A stretch of 64,000 nt of DNA from Adiantum capillus-veneris (GCA_014529385.2 CM043958.1:141772234-141836233); one strand, 5' to 3'. Numbered from the stretch's first letter, positions 44,221-59,860 are shown. The notes: a model not told the origin generated them from the sequence alone. Made by a program: numbers and translations.

Positions 44221-45748
44221 TGAAGTTCTCTAGGGTCACCTATCCAGATGGGTTGTAAGATTCTCATAGTTCTGACATTGTATAATTTGTTCAAAATGAT
44301 GCCTAATCTGAATCACCAATTGAAATTTAGCTGTCTTTCTGGCCCTTACTTTCTCAGGCCGAGGTCCTATTGACAAAATTTGCACTTGCTGCATGGCACT
44401 AATTTGCAAGCAGTCCCTTCTCAATGGCAATAGCTGTAGATTTGAATGTTGGAATTTTAGGGTAGCATTGAGCGCAGAGCAAGGTGAAGGGTCACATTGC
44501 CATTCTTAAACCAAACAAGGTGAAAATCACAATGGTCTACATAAGAGTCACAATGAGAGAGTATGTGACCCACTACCCAATGCTCCTCCATATAAATAGG
44601 AAAATCAACATCAACTACTAAGTAACAGTTCTCCTAATAAATCAACATCAACTAGTATCAGTTCTCCCAATGTATCTCTTAGGAAAAAAAAAAGGAAAAC
44701 ATTGCCATTTTTAACGTGTGCCATGCAGCACTAATCAACAAAGCTTTATCCAATGACCCACAATTGCTATAGAGGCCTCATGTAGGCCAAAAATAAAAAG
44801 GACACATATGAGGCTCTTAAATGGAAGGACCCATTTACAAGCTATAAAACCATGGGAGATTTCAATGCTTCACGTGCAAAAGTAAAGGGTATGCCAAGTT
44901 CCTTCTTCACCAAGGAGTATTGTAAAAAGCCAAAAAGTGACTTGGAAGACTCGCTTGGAAGCATCAGCAATGAACCTCAAGATTTATTTACAATGATGTG
45001 CTTACAAACAAGAGCACATGATAGATTATCTTGTAGAAGAGAGTTAAAACTACATGAGAAATCCCAAGAGGCCTCAAAGGTTTGTTCAGTGCACGTAGAG
45101 AGAGAGAGATAGATAGATTAAATTATCGTCCCACGGAGGTCAGACACGAACCATGGGACCAAAAAACAAAACATAACGGTCGTTAGAAGTGCTCAAGCTT
45201 TCGTTGCCTTCAAAAAAGCTCAAAGCCTTTGTCGTCTTTTCACAAAGGCTCCAAGAGAAAAATCGCCTAAAAATTGATGATGGTTACGAATAACCCCAAG
45301 AGGGCTTTATATAGGTACTAGTACGGCCGACCGTCTCTCCCCAGGTCGCAGATTGCGACACGTGTAAAGGGCTCCCCCTTCCACCATATTATGTTAGTAG
45401 ACTAACCTAGCCTTTTGAGTGCTCTTGCCCTTGCTTTTCAATTGTCAGACCTTTGACTTTTCAATTATCCAATCCCTTCGCTTATAAAAGAAGACTTTTA
45501 GGGCTTTTGGCTTTTCAATTATCCAATCCCTTGGCTTATAAAAAGAAGACTTCTAGAGTTGATTTGTGATAGATGACTTGGCATAGGTGGACAGCTTTGC
45601 GTGGTTCTCATTTGTGGTGATGATTGGCAAGGCAAATCAGGCCTAGACAAGAATTGATGGATGCCAGGTCCGGGTGTTGAGGACGTCTGATACATATCAG
45701 TTAATGATTGAGGGTCCATCAAAAGCATGGAAGAAAATAACAAAAATC
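44221..45748. other. Unassigned intergenic sequence with short duplications
   Basis: Holds a duplicated ~52-bp unit at about 45455-45560 (cttttcaattatccaatccc then cttataaaa), and a short GA/GATA run at 45099-45118. Nothing codes convincingly. Confidence 0.45.
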
Positions 45749-46412
45749 TTAAGGGGCCTCATGTGAGGAGATAGCTAGTTTGGGAGTTCGAAATTCTTGG
45801 ATGATGGCTTTACCGCCTTGGTAGACTGCCCATTTACCTTGCTTGCGGGCTTCGTGCATCCTCTTGAGTTCGCTTGCTTTCATCTGGAATTGTGTCGTGG
45901 TTAATTCTTCGGCGATCCAAAGCTTTGTTCCCTTCAAGAGTTGAGATTGATGTAGCAACTTGATCCGCTCCTCTTTGTCCTTGAAGGTGATGATACATTG
46001 CTTGGGTGGCACAGGCCTATGTGTGTCCTTATCCAACAAACAGTTTTGGGCTTGATCTGAACTGGTTGAAGAATGTCATTAAGTTTGGTGATGGCTTCTT
46101 CGAGGGTGTCTTTGTCAGTGCACCACGATGGGTGGAGCCCCCCAATCTAGACCTTGAGGCCAAGAGATTCTTGTAGTCGGCACTCTTGTAGGCCGCTTGT
46201 ATCTTGGTGTCAATCTCTTCATGGGCTGCCTCATGAGATTTCTTTTGGGCTTCTATGACACTCTCGGCGAGGGAGGATTTAACTTCCTGTGCTTTTGCAA
46301 GCAGAGCTTGGCTCTCTACTTCTTGAAGGACATCTTTGGAGCTGATAATGGTTGTAATACATTTTATAGGCTCCAAAATCCAACACAGAGAATTGAAGGG
46401 AAAGCTAATCAA
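45749..46412 (-). pseudogene. L1 ORF1-like relic: coiled coil plus Transposase_22-type domain
   Basis: Two adjoining minus-strand frames. The upstream one (to 46412) has a heptad-like Ala/Glu/Lys region (LLAKAQEVKSSLAESVIEAQ), then a shift. The downstream one (from 46039) reads HRPVPPKQCIITFKDKEERI, LLKGTKLWIAEELT, HEARKQGKWAVYQGGKAII. This is the arrangement of the RNA-binding region and C-terminal domain of L1 ORF1p (RP..V.F.....+...LKGT..I.EDLT....AR..G). No ORF2 follows, so it is an isolated fragment. Confidence 0.55.
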
Positions 46413-46870
46413 ATCATGTGATGAAACCTACAAGCTTACACACAATGCTTACCCATGCCAAATTGCCACTCATTCACGAGTCTTCCCATAGCTTTGGAGA
46501 ACTTTATCGAGCGTTTCCACCACGAGAGATTTCAAATTTAATAAAGTTCTGGTTTTTTAAGTCAACCTTGTCAATTCATTGTGCAAGAAAGATGAGAGCC
46601 TGTCTACACTACTTAAGGTATTATAGCGAAAGTACCATATACGAATGCAGTGAGTGCAAAGGGAAATTCACATAAGGACATCCACATTGCCCCAGGCACG
46701 TCACCATTATAATCAGAGCTTTTAAGGGAAATTCTCTTAAGAGTTCAAGGACGCCGGGGGAGGGGGACGCAATGTAGAGTGGAGGTAAAGTGAAACATTA
46801 TTCCCAAAGTGAGGCTGTTTCGAGCCTTTATGCACGATGCAATCACTGATCGAGGTAGCAAAACAAATTC

Positions 46871-46944
46871 TTCCATTGCCGGGATTTGAACCCGGGTCGT
46901 CTGGGTGAAAGCCAGATATCCTAACCGGACTAGACGACAATGGA
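46871..46944 (-). tRNA. tRNA-Glu (anticodon UUC)
   Basis: 74-nt cloverleaf on the minus strand. The acceptor stem TCCATTG/CAATGGA pairs fully with discriminator A. The anticodon arm is TCTGG-CTTTCAC-CCAGA with anticodon TTC. The T arm is CCGGG-TTCAAAT-CCCGG and the internal B box GGTTCAAATCC is canonical. No encoded CCA and no intron, as expected for a nuclear gene. Its 3' end is of the type that would prime the gypsy elements A and B. Confidence 0.95.
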
Positions 46945-47054
46945 CTAATGATATATATGGGGTCATTATAATATTTATTGTTTGTAACTAAGTGAACCAA
47001 AACTGCAACCTTCTTGCCACCCATGGCAACCCCTGAGCGGGTCATTTCATCACG

Positions 47055-47057
<3 letters not shown>

Positions 47058-47102
<45 letters not shown>
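47058..47102. repeat. (CT)n(GC)n microsatellite
   Basis: About 16 CT units followed by six GC units. Confidence 0.92.
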
Positions 47103-49879
47103 ATCAGTCCACCCCTTTATTTTTGGGTTTTGGAAAGTGTGAGAACAGTGTTCCATTGTAGACAAGACCAATCATACAAACTCAAATGAGGCCATTGTTT
47201 GTAGTGTTTTACCTGTGCATGTATGAGCACATCTTACTAAAACTGGAATTTATCTTGAATATCTCTGTTTGCAGGTGATAGCACAAGGACAAATAGTCTT
47301 GAAACCGTGTCTAACATAGACAATTAACCTTTTAGATTATATTGATTACATTCTTTGCCTCAAGATTAATATTTCCTCTCCATACATTACAAGCTTTACT
47401 CTTCATATAAATATCATGTGTACCTGAAAGAATGAAAGTCTCCCCCTTTTGGAGAAATGGGTTAGAGTGCCACCACACGGTGGGTGTTAAAACCCATACT
47501 CTCCATTTAAGGGAGGAATGGGAGAAAAAAGGAGGACATGCTGTGTTTCATAAACTTTTGCATATTTGCAAATGTTTGGATAGTTTGAGAAGTGAAGGCT
47601 TTTCCATGGTCCACTTAAAGAAACTGAAGTTTTTTTAGCCTACTTTTGGACCACTTGAGAAGGCAACGTTAAATTTTTAGGGTGAGTTGGCAAACTCATC
47701 GTGTGAAAGCTCTATTAAGTGCGTTCTTGTCGTGTGCATGTCAAAGATAGTATTTTCTCTCATCCAAATCTATATTATAATCTTCTATAAACATACCTTC
47801 TTTTGTATCTTTGTTGTAAAACCCTCATCTAGATGTTATATGACATCAATGAAAGATCAAGAGAGCAAAAAAGGCAATACAAAGCAAACAAAAACTCGAA
47901 TTATAAACACTTTTAAGACTCAAACGATATCTACTAACACTTGCTAGCGATAAAAGTAAAAAAACATAGGTAGAGAAGACTTTGTCCAAATCCTGTAAAT
48001 TATGATGGAACTAGCTATTCTCAAACTTAACTAGCTCTTTTGGTAGTGCTCAAAGGCAAGATTATGCATGGAACAATGAGAAGAGGGCGATGGCACCAAC
48101 TTAGCACATTTTTTAAATGCCTCAAATATTTGAGATATAAATTTGGTCAAAAATTTACTTTTCTTTCTTGACTTCCAACCTTCCAATTTACTTGAACTTA
48201 GCCCAAGAATACAACTTAAAGCCTAACAAGGCTGGTGATGAATAAAGTCCATTCGAATGATATTTTTGCGAATTTGGCCATGTTGGTTTCTCTCTATGAT
48301 GCTCCAAATGGGATGACATTTGGCATAATTGGAGGCCTCTTTATAGAAAATATTGTGGCTCCACGCTCTTAGGGGATGTCAAGCTACAACAATAGAATGC
48401 AGTAGGTAGACGAAAATTGTTCTTGTGATCATTGACCCCACTGGTTGTGAGCCGGAATTCTCCCTCTAGTTTACTCTAAGTAACTACATATGGGAGCTAC
48501 AAGTGGGCTTGCACAACTCTACATATGGGAGCTACAAGTGGGGTATACCTAATTTTTCAAGAAAAGGGTGAGAGAATATAAGGGTGCTTTTGAATCTTCT
48601 AAACAATAAGAACATTACTAAGATCTACTTATTGAGTGATCCTGCTTTAGCACACTCAAATTGTATTAATTCAATCCTAATAAGAGAAGTTGAATCAACC
48701 AATTGATCCAAGGACAAAGTGTTTAGCAAGGAGTTAAAAGATGAAAGAACTCATCAACAACAACGGGATCATGTAAGTAAACTTATCATGGTTTAAATTG
48801 ATGGTTGACTCTAGTACTGATTGAAGGGTCCCCACGCAAGCTTTTCCCACCAAGCATCATAGCTCATGTTTTTGTAATGCATAAAAGGCACTAGAAGCAC
48901 ATCAAATTTCAAAATCCATGGCATCTAGAAGTTCCACTTTAGCTTAGCCTTATGTAGATAGCTAGATCTATAGATGCTAAGGGAAGGGAATGCTGAATAC
49001 GTGGGCTTTGGCAAACGTAGAGGTGCCTTTGAATTTGGATTGTCCACCAATGTAATTTACATGTGTTTTGGCCCAAAGAGAACGACAGAAGTCTTGTTTT
49101 GTTTAGAAGTTGCATTGAGCCTTGCAAGGAACAAAAGAACCCTTGTAGATCTTCTATATCAATTGCATTGAGTTATCCTTGTGATTAGTTAACAATGTTG
49201 GCATCCATTTGGAACTTTTTTGAAGTAGGGATGGTCCATATATACTCCCAAAATTGGTGTTAAACCAAACTATGCTCGACATTCTGATTAAGTAGATAGA
49301 CACTAGCTCCATTCTCACATTGAAGCAATGCACTGATACGTGTAGGTGGGACCAATGTTGGGGTATGACCTTGTTGGCTTGATATGAAAAATCATTTTTG
49401 CCTCACATGGGTTCTTGATCACCTATCCTTGATCAAGATGTGAGTTGTGGGCTCTACATAAGATTCTTGACTAATAGATTAGGTGATGATAGATTTAAAC
49501 TTTCCAAATCTTGAAGAAGAAAGCACCTAACTAATTGACCTCTTGAACAAAGGTGTGACAATAAGAGAATATTTATTTAATCTGCCACAATTTTCCATGA
49601 GCACTTTAGCCAATTCTTTTGATACAATAATGGGCCTCATGAAGCTCTTCAAAACAACATTGGACTTGTCTAATTGCAAGCCTCTATGTTGCAACCAATT
49701 TTGTTTTTCTTGAGTAAGATCACTATCTCTTAAATGATGCATGTCGAGAGGAAAGAAGTTAGATGCCCCCTCACACGAGTGGGTAATGGTAAGAAGTGAG
49801 TGATTTGACACCACTTGACTTTCCTCACATTTACGCATGCAAGAGGAGGGGGAGTAAGAGAGTAACTTCAACATTTCTT

Positions 49880-49910
<31 letters not shown>

Positions 49911-50881
49911 GGGGGGTAACTAGTAGAGGGACTGGAGGGTTAACTTAAAATAAATTATGGCCCCTCCTTGTGGGCTCCTCCTACGCTATACACCAAAAAT
50001 GCAAGATTGTTGAAGATGAGCCAACTAATACCCAATGATCGACTAGCATTATAAGACAACCACAAACTTCCTTTCTTTATGAATGAAGTCTTGATCATGA
50101 AGCTCATAAATATCTTGATTGATTCTTTGGATTAAGTTATCCAACACCACCAATCTATTTTGTAACGATACCATGCATACCTATGCATTCATCAATCATC
50201 AATTTGCAACTGCAACCTTCACTATCTGAGGCGTGACCTATGATTGGACCTACTTTTATGGTTAGGAAAATTATCGATAACGTTTCCACTTCTATCCAAG
50301 GCTTTCTTTATAAAGATAGCGTCAAATTACAACTAATGAAAGATGTGGAAGCTTCTCATGAAGTCGATTTGCTAAGAGAAGTCATCTAAAGTGACCAATC
50401 TCAGTGGCTACAAAGGCATTACTAAGTTTTTGGTATTCATTGGCTCCCTCACCAATGGTGATGACATAGGATGAAATTCTTTGTTGGTTATCGCCTTTCG
50501 AACCACTAAAACCAATAAGGCTATCATTCTTTGCATTTCACCTACTTCATCCTTAATGAATATATGTATTTCTAGATATTTTTAATGGTTGAGAATAATT
50601 GTTTAGCCATGTGATGTATACCTAATGTGGTGCCTGGTAATAGTCTTGTCTTTAGCAGTAATGGATGGAACTTAAGGTATGATGTTAAACTCAATCTTTT
50701 CCTTTTCTATATTTTAGCAACATTTTCAAACATATCATGCTTGCCTCACAAGAAATTTAAAGTTTACCCCCTTTATTCCTTTGCACTTTGTGGTGCTCAT
50801 AAAAGGACCACCTAGGTTTTAGCCCAAAAATTCATGTAGTTTTGGCCCTCCTCATCTTGTTTCCATTTCAAACACAATGTT
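47103..50881. other. Unassigned, AT-rich, no recognised gene
   Basis: Only short frames without family motifs. A 23-bp phrase (ctacatatgggagctacaagtg) occurs twice at about 48484-48542. A T run and a 27-base G run lie at 49878-49916. The last part, with a cataaaagg box near 50797, could be the left half of a copia LTR whose right half is at 62645-62778. The final five bases (atgtt) are the probable left target duplication of element F. Confidence 0.45.
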
Positions 50882-53162
<2,281 letters not shown>

Positions 53163-53514
53163 TATTTTTGGTGAACCTGACGCAAAATTGATCGGGGTAG
53201 ACGAAGCCAGTTATGTCAACAAGCCAAGAGAAAGAGATGTAGTAGATTATGGGGTTAACGGCTACTATTTTGCAGCACCAGTATGCACGCCAAGTGCAGG
53301 ATATGAATCAAAATTTGGGTACCTATTAGGAAATTGAGAACGGAGAATTGCAGCATTCTGCAAAAAGTGAATTGAGTGGATTTGAAGAGCACAATAACAC
53401 AACACTTTTTCAAACATTGAAGTCAGCAATGGGAAAGAGGGAATCTAAAGAGCCAGATGATTGGAAGCAGTTGACCCTTGAAAATTCCAAACGCTCAGTT
53501 TCTTATCAACAAGG

Positions 53515-54930
53515 GATTTTGATGGTTATGATCCAGTAGGATACTTGGAGTGCTATGACAAGGAGTTGGAGCTGCATGGGGTTCCAAAAGAGAACAGGAT
53601 TCTAAAATTTGACAGGTTTGTGATCCCAAATTTCATTGAGCGAGTTCAAGACCTTCAACAACAACATATGCATAGTTGGAGCAAGTTTAAAGCTGCAATT
53701 ATCCGAGAATGTTAGGATCCAAGCATGTATGAAGATGATGAGGATTGTGTTAATATGACTACCTTTGCGGAGGTTTGGAAGCAGATTAGGGCTAAGCTAG
53801 AAACTGCTATTGATGAATGCTTGCTTGAGGATGATAGGCTATTATAGGATAAAGATGATGAAGAAGTTGTCCAATTTGCTTATGCAAAGCTTGGAATTGC
53901 AGACTCCATGCTAATGGTTGAAGTTGAAGACTTACAGGGTCTAGAAAAGCATGAGGATTCAGAGGTTTTGTACACACATGAGGGTTCACAGGGTGTGGAT
54001 GTACATGAGCATCTACAAGAATTATGTATATTAGATTTACAGGGTTTGGATACAACAGATTTTGAGGACTTGGATGAGCAAGGACATGTGCTTGAAGATT
54101 CGCATGCTGATGATTTAGAGGGGGTGCAAACTCCTTCTTTATCAAGATTTTGTGATGCAAAGCTCTCAATATGGCAAAGTGCTCGTGAACTTGATGATGC
54201 TTATTCAGAGGGGGTGCATAATGAATTTCAATCTTTTGGTGCTTCATATGATTGGGTTTATTTTGACGAGGATATGGATAGGGATGTAGATACAATTTTC
54301 AACATGCATGCTCAGCTTTGTGCTACAGAAGGTTAAAGATATTTGAATGAGGGGGAGAAACTTGATGAGCAGTCTACAACAGATGCGGCTAGTATGCATA
54401 CCATGTGTGGAAAGCCTAGTTTGCAGCCTAAGATATGCAGGATAGAGGAATCTTCTGAAGCGGTGGACCTTGAACTTATGTGCTTATTGGATGAAGCTTT
54501 GGAAGGCTTCTCAATTACGAATGCAAAGGGTACCGAGAAATTTGGTTTCGTGCATAAGAAGGTTTATCTAGATGTGGTTGATGATGACCTTATGCAGTTG
54601 TTGGATGATGCTCTATTTGGTTCTGGGAATATACAAACTAGGGAAATGTTTTTTGATGCATCCCGAGAGTCTGATGAAGAGGATTTTTCCAGAGACTTGA
54701 TGTATCCAAGTATGCATGATCGGAATTTTGATGCTAGAGGGGGTGAAGGTGAATTACCAATCCTCCTACCCGTGATTGATGATCAACAATTGGATGATCC
54801 ACTTGCACAAGGGATATGGCAGTATCTAGTGATACCTACTGTTGTATGGGATTTTTTGTTACCCTATGATGTAGGGGATGCTGAGCTACCTTTTGATCCA
54901 GGAGGTAACAATTATATGCATGGTCCGGGG
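53515..54930 (+). pseudogene. Gag-like, highly acidic reading frame of element F, upstream part
   Basis: One frame runs to the copia insertion with stops at 53713-53715, 53845-53847 and 54334-54336. The start resembles a retrotransposon capsid domain: FDGYDPVGYLECYDKELELH, GVPKENRILKFDRFVIPNF, and HSWSKFKAAIIREC. The rest is rich in Asp and Glu (DLQGLEKHEDSEVL, LDEALEGFS, DDDLMQLLDDALFG) and lacks a zinc knuckle. Possible N-terminal residues lie in another frame from 53348. Gag identity is an inference from the capsid-like start; function of the acidic tail is unknown. Confidence 0.55.
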
Positions 54931-55157
54931 TGTTACCATATACATGTGGTAGTGATGTGTGTGAACACACTAGGACCGCCGGGGCATTTTTTCCCTCTTT
55001 AGAAGGTTTTTTCCCCCGTGCATTGTATATACACCCATCACTCTAGGGCTATCTATCTTTCCATAGCACACTAAGTTACACACTCTTTATTGTGTGCCTT
55101 GAGCTTCCTTCGTCTTCTCCAAGCTGTGTGTGTTTCTCTGCAACCCTAATTCCAACA
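54931..55157 (+). repeat. 5' LTR of copia G
   Basis: 227 bp, TGTTACC to CCAACA. Near-identical to 59870-60095. Confidence 0.95.
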
Positions 55158-55159
55158 AT

Positions 55160-55172
55160 TGGTATCATAGTA
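55160..55172 (+). other. Primer binding site, tRNA-iMet type (copia G)
   Basis: tggtatcatagta, two bases after the LTR; ten of the twelve bases of the usual copia site TGGTATCAGAGC are kept. Confidence 0.8.
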
Positions 55173-55519
55173 GGTCACGTCCTCCCGGGCTTAGTCGCTA
55201 GCTGCTCCAACACACGCCTGCTCACTTTCTCCGATTTCAGTGAGCTTTGGTGAGCGTTTGCAGGTCGACAAATTGTTTGGGAAAGCTCGAAGAGATCGGT
55301 TTGCTCAGAATTTTGATTTGGGCTCATTTCGGCCTCCGTTTCCACTACAGGCAGTACTACACAGGCTATTTCGTCATTTTGTGCAGAATTTCTGTCAGTG
55401 CCGTTTTTTGCATAACAGGTGCCTTATAGTCTTCTACGGTTTGTGCTATATAGCACAGGTTGTTCCCGCTCCGTTTCTCCTATTTTCAGGCAGTTTTCAC
55501 ATTAGGTACAGCATTTACC

Positions 55520-56104
55520 ATGGCTGACAACAACAACACAGATGTGTTCAAGATGTTTGCTGCTGAGGACAGGTTGGATGGGGACAATTACCCTATGTGG
55601 GCTTATATGATGCAACATGTTCTTGTGTCAAAGGGTGTCTGGAACTTTGTGCAGGGCATTGATGTACGTCTTGGTTCTGAGGATGTAGGCGATGTTGAGG
55701 ATGTTGCAGGTCTTGCTGCAAGGATTGCAGCTGTTAGAGTTGTTTTGCCTACGGCAGAACAAGCTCGTTGGGATGTTAAGGATGCACAGGCTCATGCATT
55801 GATTGCGTTTTCTATGAAGCGCACCATTGTTCCTCACATCCGTTCAACAAAATCTGCAAAACAGGCTTGGGATATTTTAGCAGGTCTTTATGGAAGCCGC
55901 AATGAGGCTAAAATTGCTTTGCTGCGTAAAGAGCTGGAGTCGAAGATTATGCATGAGGAAGATGATATGGACACTTTCCTTGATAGTGTCAAGGATATCA
56001 ATGAGCAACTCATTTCTGCAGGTGAAGTCATTTTAGACAGTTCCCTAGTGCAGACTGTTCTTGATGCCTTACCAGATTCTTACCAGACTTTTGCTAGTAC
56101 TTGA
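55520..56104 (+). pseudogene. Copia gag, N-terminal part (copia G)
   Basis: Starts MADNNNTDVFKMF. The capsid-like domain has LDGDNYPMWAYMMQHVLVSK, AKQAWDILAGLYGS and LPDSYQTF, as in copia gag. A TGA at 56102-56104 ends it; the same frame continues immediately after. Confidence 0.9.
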
Positions 56105-57475
56105 AGAGTTATGACCCAAGGAAATCCAGAAGTTGTCAAGTTTGATGCATTATGCACATTGCTATTGCAAGAGTCACTGTCCAGAAAAAACAGGACTAGA
56201 CAGCGTGCAGTTGAACAAGATTTTATTGCTTCTCAAAGAAAGGGTGGTAACAACAATGCAACCACTTCTTATGGTTCTGCTGCGAGTGGCAAAAATTATG
56301 TTTCTAATGCTTCTGCTGGCAGCAATTCGTCTGGAAATTCTGGTGATAAGGGCAAAAAGAAGATGCGTTGCCATTATTGTAAAGCAAATGATCACTTGAT
56401 CAAGTCGTGTCCTAAGTTGAAGGCCAAAGAGGCTAAGAAGAAAGAGGGTGGTTCCACTGCAAATGCTGGTTCCACTACAAATGCAGCCATTGTTGAGTCT
56501 TCTGTGAAAGGAGACTATGTTGTTGATGCTGATGCAGAATGGGCTTTTAGCGCAGAGTGCACTTACAATCCTGTTGTCCATGATGCATGCTTGTCAGTTG
56601 CTACAGATTCACATGTGTGGTATTTCGACAGTGGTTCTACAAAACACATTACCTCACATCGTGAATTGTTTACCTCTCTTGAGTCTGTCCCTCATGGGAA
56701 TTCAGTCACTTGTGCCAACAACGCCTCTTATCCAGTTCAGGGAGTTGGAAAGATTGTGCTCACTGCTGCTAATGGCAGTTCCTTTACACTTGTTGATGCA
56801 CTTTATGTACCTGGGATCAAGAAGAATCTCTTGTCTGTATCCGCACTTGCTAGACTTGGACTTGTAGTCAAATTTGTGGATGACAGATGTACAGTTCATG
56901 ATCTCAGTTTTGGTGATGAAATTGTTGCATCTGGCGTTTTGTGCCGTGGGTTGTATAAGCTCACTTTGTATGACAAGTGTGGACAAAATTTTGCAAATGC
57001 TGTTGCAGATTCAAGGGCTATTTCAGATGCAAAACTTTGGCATGCACGTTGTGGTCATCTGAATTTTGCCAGTTTGCTGCGTTTGCAGAAATCTGATATG
57101 GTTGCTTCTTTGCCACCTCTTGAAGCACCTGTCAAACATGTTTGTGAAGGCTGTATTTTGGGTAAGATGCACCGTTCTAAATTTCCAAAGGATGGTTCAG
57201 TTCGGGCCACATGCAGGTTGCAGCTTGTGCATAGTGATGTTTGTGGGCCCATACAAACTCCGTCCTTGGGCAATTACCTGTACTTCGTGACTTTCATTGA
57301 TGATTACTCCAGGCATGCATGGGTGTTTCCGCTTAAAGCGAAGTCCGAGGTCTTTATGTGCTTCTGGCTATGGCTAAAAATGTCTCTAAATGTACTATGG
57401 GCACCCTCCGTTCAGATCGAGGGGGGGAGTATATGTCTCATGAATTTAATGCATTTCTGGCTAGTCGTGGGATAA
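56105..57475 (+). pseudogene. Copia gag end, protease and integrase N-terminal half (copia G)
   Basis: In frame with the preceding gag. Zinc knuckle CHYCKANDHLIKSC, protease WYFDSGSTKHITS, pre-integrase region LWHARCGHLNFASLL..CEGCILGKMH, integrase LVHSDVCGPIQ and FVTFIDDYSRHAWVFPLKAK. A frameshift near 57360 leaves the DRGGEY region in another frame. Confidence 0.9.
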
Positions 57476-59793
57476 AACACCAATGTACAGTGCCTTATAC
57501 GCCTTAGCAAAATGGTGTTGCTGAGAGGAAAAACAAGTCACTGACGGAAATGGCACGATGTATGGTCAAAAGTCAAGCTTTGCCGCATTCTTTTTGGCTT
57601 GAGGCCACCATGTGTGCCACTTATGTACTAAACAGGTGTCCTACGAAAGCTTTGCAGTCTATTACTCCACATGAAGCATGGCATGATAGAAAGCCTTCTA
57701 TTGAGCACATGTGTTTTTGGCTGTTTGGCATATGCTTTGGTGCCACAAGTGCAGTGCAGAAAATTGGATGATAAGGCTGTCAAATGTATTTTTGTTGGTT
57801 ATAGTGCTGAAAGCAAAGGTTACAGGTTGTATCATCCGCAAACAAAACGTATTCTGGTTTCTCGGGATGTAGTGTTTGTGGAAGATTCTGTTCAGCCCTT
57901 GTTGTCATGTACTAGAGACAGTAATGTAAGCTCACAGGACATTTATGACACTTTGTTGCCTCTTTTCAGTGGTGGAAATACGAATGTAAGTTCCAATGAG
58001 GCAAATGTACAGCCTATGGGGGTTTCTGAAAATGTTCTAGATCAGCCTATTACTGATGTAGATGTACATGATGTACTTGATGAGGAAAGGGCTGAAAATG
58101 AGCAGGCTAGAGGTATGCCAAAATGGCTGGTGCACACTTTGCGTGACAGTAAATTCGATGCACCTTTGTCTAGTCATACTCGTTCACGCTCACACCATGC
58201 ATCTTATGCATCAGATTGTTATGCTTTGGCTTTGTCTAGCTTACATGATGTTGAGGAGCCTCTGACTTTTGATGAAGCACAAAATTCAGAAAATTGGATG
58301 GCTTCCATGCAATCAGAATATGATGCACTTATAGAAAATGACACATGGACTTTATGTGATTTGCCTCCTGGAAAAAAGGCCATTGGTACGAAGTGGGTTT
58401 ACAAGTTGAAACGCAAACCGGATGGTGAGATCGATCGCTATAAGGCTCGACTTGTTGCAAAGGGTTATGCACAGCAAAAAGGCATAGATTATGAAGAGAC
58501 TTTTGCTCCCACTTGTCGTATTACTACTGTGCGTTTTCTATGTGCATTGGTAGCTCATTTTGGTTGGGATGTACATCAATCAGACATTGTTACTGCTTTC
58601 TTGAATGGTGACATATTTGAAGAAGTTTATGTAACGCAGCCTCGCGGTTTTGTCATAAAAGGACAAGAGGACAAAGTGTGCAAATGTAACAAGGCTTTGT
58701 ATGGGTTGAAGCAATCTCCTCGTGCTTGGTATGAGAAAGCCGACACTCATTTGGTCAAACAAGGCTTTCGTAACAGTCCAACAGAAAGCACATTGTATGT
58801 AAAGCATGAGGGTGATGTATTTCTCATCGTGGTTCTTTATGTTGATGATTTGCTGATCACTGGACCAAATGAGAGACATATTGCTGAATTTAAGGCTGAT
58901 TTGAATGCTACTTTCAAGATGAAAGATTTGGGGCTGTTGCATCATTATTTGGGTATACAGTCTAAGCAGTGTGATGGTGGTATTGCCTTGTGTCAGAAAA
59001 GTTACATAGAGACATTGCTATGTAAGTTTGGACTTGAGGATTGCAAACCTATTGCCACTCCCATGGAAACAGCTTTGAAGTTGAGTCTACATGATGCTGG
59101 TGATCCTGCTGATGTCACTCTTTACCAAACTGTTGTTGGCTTCCTCATTTATGTATGCAACACGAGGCCGGATATTCAGTTTGTAGTCTCACAGGTCGGC
59201 AGATTTATGCATAGCCCAGGGTCTAAGCATTGGTAGGCTGTCAAGCGGATTTTCCTCTACCTTAGTGGCACTTTACATCTTGGCTTGTTTTATCCCAAGG
59301 GGAGATCATTGCCGCCAGACTTACATGCTTTTTCAGACTCAGATTGGGCTGGTTGTTTTGACACGCGAGTGTCCACAAGTGGTTTTTGTTTCATGCTTGG
59401 TAGTTCATGTATATCATGGTTGAGCAAGAAGCAACCTACTGTGGCCACTTCTAGTTGTGAGGCTGAGTACAGGGCAGTCTTCAAAGGTACGGTTGAGTGT
59501 GTATGGCTCAGACACCTTATGGCTGATTTGGGTGTTGGACAGGACACTGCCAACACTATCTACAGTGACAGTCAGAGCGCATTGGCAGTTGCGAGGAACC
59601 CAGTTTTTCATGCTCGCACAAAGCACATTGAGGTGCATTACCACTATGTCAGGGAGAGGCTCTCAGCAGGAGAGATCAGCTTGGCTTATGTGCCAACATA
59701 GGACAACCTTGCAGATCTTTTCACAAAGGCATTGTCTCGTGAGAAGCTTGAAGCTTTCCGCAAAGCTTTGGGCTTACTCCCCTTTGTGGACTG
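57476..59793 (+). pseudogene. Copia integrase end, reverse transcriptase and RNase H (copia G)
   Basis: Integrase tail (QNGVAERKNKSL, preceded by TAG at 57505-57507), a frameshift near 57720, RT (KARLVAKGYAQQKGIDYEET, YGLKQSPRAWYEK, catalytic YVDDLLITG), TAG at 59234-59236, RNase H (SSCEAEYRAVFKGTVECVWL, SDSQSALAVARNPVFHARTK), TAG at 59699-59701, and the expected end DLFTKALS..PFVD with TGA at 59791-59793. The two TAGs at 57505 and 59699 fit CAG to TAG changes. Confidence 0.92.
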
Positions 59794-59860
59794 ATCCTGT
59801 CCTCAGGGCATGGCACTTCCCTTTACTCATGTGCCAGCTCTCGTTCACCGCATCACTCCA

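Noticed and set aside
44852-45112. Frame starting MGDFNASRAKV, suggestive of the LINE endonuclease GDFN box
   Set aside because: Nothing else in the frame resembles an endonuclease and no neighbouring LINE motif is in register.
53807-54295. His/Pro-rich minus-strand frame
   Set aside because: It is the antisense of the acidic frame of element F and has no family features.
55520-59793. RNA editing (U to C) as an explanation for CAG to TAG stops in copia G
   Set aside because: Such editing is known for plant organelles, this is nuclear retroelement DNA, and frameshifts in the same frame cannot be repaired that way.
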